Assembly: GCF_019891175.1 (NCBI RefSeq)
Contig: NZ_CP072600.1
Location: 4,898,001 to 4,962,000 of the forward strand
Direction: 5' to 3'
DNA: 64,000 bases
From: Leptothermofonsia sichuanensis E412
GTDB taxonomy: Bacteria; Cyanobacteriota; Cyanobacteriia; Leptolyngbyales; Leptolyngbyaceae
The translations under genes were made by a program, and so were the position numbers. Below, in pieces: positions 62,372-64,000 of the stretch. Numbering within the stretch: position 1 is the first letter of the stretch; each line of letters opens with the position of its first letter. The notes beneath the pieces were generated by a model. It did not search any database, was not told the origin of the DNA, and worked only from the letters and a program-made list of their open reading frames with translations.

Positions 62372-62943
62372 ACCCACGACTGCAAGAGGCAAAAGCAGGT
62401 CAGAGAGCCGTCTTCTTTGTCGATGCTGCCCATTTTGTTCTGGGGGCCTACTTAGGGTTTTTGTGGTGCTTTGAACGCTTGTTTATCAAGTCGGGGGCAG
62501 GAAGGCAACGGTTCAATGTCTTAGGGGCCCTCAACGCCGTGACTCATGCGTTAATCACCGTCACCAATGAGACTTATATCAACGCTCAAAGTGTCTGTGA
62601 ATTACTGCACAAACTGGCAGCTCTGGGATTAGACATTCCGATTACGCTTGTGTTGGATAACGCTCGGTATCAGAAGTGTGCGGTTGTGATGGAGTTGGCT
62701 CAATCATTGAACATTGAGTTGTTGTATCTAACGGTCTATTCTCCCAATCTCAACTTGATTGAGCGCTTGTGGAAGTTTGTCAAGAAGCAATGCTTATATT
62801 CGATTTATTATGCTGACTTCTCTGCATTTAAGGAGGCGATTACTGCTTGTCTCAACCAGTGTCATACGACGTATAAACCTGAGTTAGATTCACTGTTAAC
62901 CTTGCGTTTTCAGTCCTTTAAACAAGTAAAAACTATACCCTGA
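62366..62943 (+). CDS. IS630 element B transposase, second frame (copy 1)
   Basis: Catalytic part: VFFVDAAHFVLG (first Asp), ITLVLDNARYQK (second) and YSPNLNLIERLWKFVKK (Glu). Needs the frameshift for a start; the first internal ATG/TTG is at 62461. Confidence 0.8.
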
Positions 62944-62950
62944 CAAGGTA

Positions 62951-63059
62951 TAATCTACCCGTGCATCATGCTTCAGTCGTGCAAGCGGCAATTGAATCGG
63001 TTGGAGCCAAGGTTGTGTTTCTGCCGCCTTATTCCCCAGACCTTTCACCGATTGAACTA
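62951..63059 (+). pseudogene. Fragment of a third IS630-type transposase
   Basis: 109 bp read NLPVHHASVVQAAIESVG and then FLPPYSPDLSPIE, the DNxxxH and PYSPDLNPIE-type core of another IS630 transposase. TA lies at both edges, where copies 1 and 2 of element B begin. Confidence 0.8.
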
Positions 63060-64000
63060 TACTTTGCCGGGGTATAGATTTTACCCTCTAGATAAAGTAG
63101 AAATGAGGTAGACCGTTGAGTGTTGAGCACGGTGCCTCCCAATGATCCAACTGAGCTTTAGTGCCGAAGAGATTGAGCAACTACATTACGAACGCTTTCA
63201 CCATCCACATCCGCGTGTGCAACAAAAAATGGAAGCGTTGTATCTCAAAAGTCAAGGATACTCGCATCAGGAAATTACCCGGTTGCTTCGGGTGACAAAA
63301 CCAACGTTGTTGAGCTATCTGCGAGATTATGAAACTGGGGGGATCGGCAATCTCAAAGAATTGACCTTTTATCGACCCCAGAGTGAACTGAAACAACATC
63401 AACAGACTTTGGAAGCATACTTCCGGGCAAATCCTCCAAAGACCCTAGCGCAGGCTTGCGCCAAGATCGAAGAACTGACTGGTATTGTCCGTAGTCGGGA
63501 GCAAGTGAGGGTGTTTCTCAAATCGATGGGGATGCGTTGTCGGCGAGTGGGGATGTTGCCCGCCAAAGCTGATGTAGAAGCGCAGGAGGAGTTCGTCAAA
63601 AAAACTAGACCCACGACTGCAAGAGGCAAAAGCAGGTCAGAGAGCCGTCTTCTTTGTCGATGCTGCCCATTTTGTTCTGGGGGCCTACTTAGGGTTTTTG
63701 TGGTGCTTTGAACGCTTGTTTATCAAGTCGGGGGCAGGAAGGCAACGGTTCAATGTCTTAGGGGCCCTCAACGCCGTGACTCATGCGTTAATCACCGTCA
63801 CCAATGAGACTTATATCAACGCTCAAAGTGTCTGTGAATTACTGCACAAACTGGCAGCTCTGGGATTAGACATTCCGATTACGCTTGTGTTGGATAACGC
63901 TCGGTATCAGAAGTGTGCGGTTGTGATGGAGTTGGCTCAATCATTGAACATTGAGTTGTTGTATCTAACGGTCTATTCTCCCAATCTCAACTTGATTGAG
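63060..64000 (+). mobile_element. IS630-family element B, copy 2 (cut by window end)
   Basis: Same left end TACTTTGCCGGGGTATAG and sequence as copy 1, with an A7 instead of an A8 run at 63598-63604. Right end outside the window. Confidence 0.88.
63142..63711 (+). CDS. IS630 element B transposase, first frame (copy 2)
   Basis: Identical to copy 1 until the A-run; with seven As the frame continues to 63711 as RPTTARGKSRSESR, which is not transposase sequence. The catalytic part follows in another frame to the window end. Confidence 0.82.
   Translation: MIQLSFSAEEIEQLHYERFHHPHPRVQQKMEALYLKSQGYSHQEITRLLRVTKPTLLSYLRDYETGGIGNLKELTFYRPQSELKQHQQTLEAYFRANPPKTLAQACAKIEELTGIVRSREQVRVFLKSMGMRCRRVGMLPAKADVEAQEEFVKKTRPTTARGKSRSESRLLCRCCPFCSGGLLRVFVVL

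Larger units (their letters stand above)
61822..62950 (+). mobile_element. IS630-family element B, copy 1
   Basis: 1129 bp, ends TACTTTGCCGGGGTATAG and (inverted) TACCTTGTCAGGGTATAG, bordered by TA on both sides. Two frames joined by slippage at an A8 run. Confidence 0.88.

Noticed and set aside
1-64000. rRNA and tRNA genes
   Set aside because: None seen by eye on either strand; a tRNA could be missed without a covariance search.

Overview
The window is cyanobacterial. GCGATCGC-type (HIP1-like) octamers occur throughout, and typical cyanobacterial families are present: DUF3611, a NIL-domain ferredoxin, TxlA-type thioredoxin, DUF1400, cyanophycinase, DUF29, XisH/XisI. The mix of genes, transposons and palindromic repeats suggests a large-genome filamentous lineage such as Leptolyngbyaceae/Oscillatoriales. 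That placement is inference. No rRNA, tRNA or CRISPR array was seen.

Bases 1-34,970 are mostly chromosomal housekeeping and envelope genes: a P-type ATPase (cut by the window edge), a DUF3611 membrane protein, an MscS channel, murG, a thylakoid-type thioredoxin, a two-cluster ferredoxin, two glycosyltransferases, ppk1, rubredoxin beside an HI0933-type flavoprotein, a cyclic-peptide-type ABC exporter, a YihY protein, a 1250-residue membrane protein with a lipase-like elbow, cyanophycinase and an MGH1-like glycoside hydrolase. Several genes here are freshly broken by one-base deletions, stop codons or short tandem duplications: an AI-2E transporter homologue, a DUF3124 lipoprotein, an HdeD homologue and DUF1400 proteins.

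Bases 35,055-37,598 and 59,278-61,821 are two near-identical 2.54-kb arms in opposite orientation (DUF1269, response regulator, 71-aa gene, IS4-type element). They enclose a 21.7-kb accessory island. At both inner edges of the island lie copies of the 5' part of an integron integrase (intI) with its 40-bp upstream repeats. Both copies are broken by insertion sequences and neither keeps the catalytic tyrosine. A good attC-like site survives near 55.5 kb, so this is the remains of an integron.

The island reads rightward away from the attI side. It starts with a PLD-SNF2 helicase fusion, a PD-(D/E)XK-like nuclease, DUF29 genes, a VapBC pair and a 1237-aa Eco57I-type methyltransferase. After the methyltransferase comes an unusual array. 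Six copies of a short sequence resembling a detached methyltransferase C-terminal tail each end in a strong Shine-Dalgarno and, as a rule, a TGATG stop-start overlap. They precede, in order, MNT/HEPN, DUF3644 (then MNT/HEPN), MNT/HEPN, XisH/XisI, MNT/HEPN and DUF4258/DUF2283 modules. I read this as a modular growth site where toxin-antitoxin or abortive-infection modules were added one after another behind a restriction-type system. It is the strongest candidate for something undescribed here. A DprA-like gene, the attC site, a frameshifted 83-aa gene and a DUF3800 gene with a structured RNA leader close the island.

The right end is a transposon nest: IS1 inside IS630 inside intI, then two copies of another IS630 flanking a fragment of a third.
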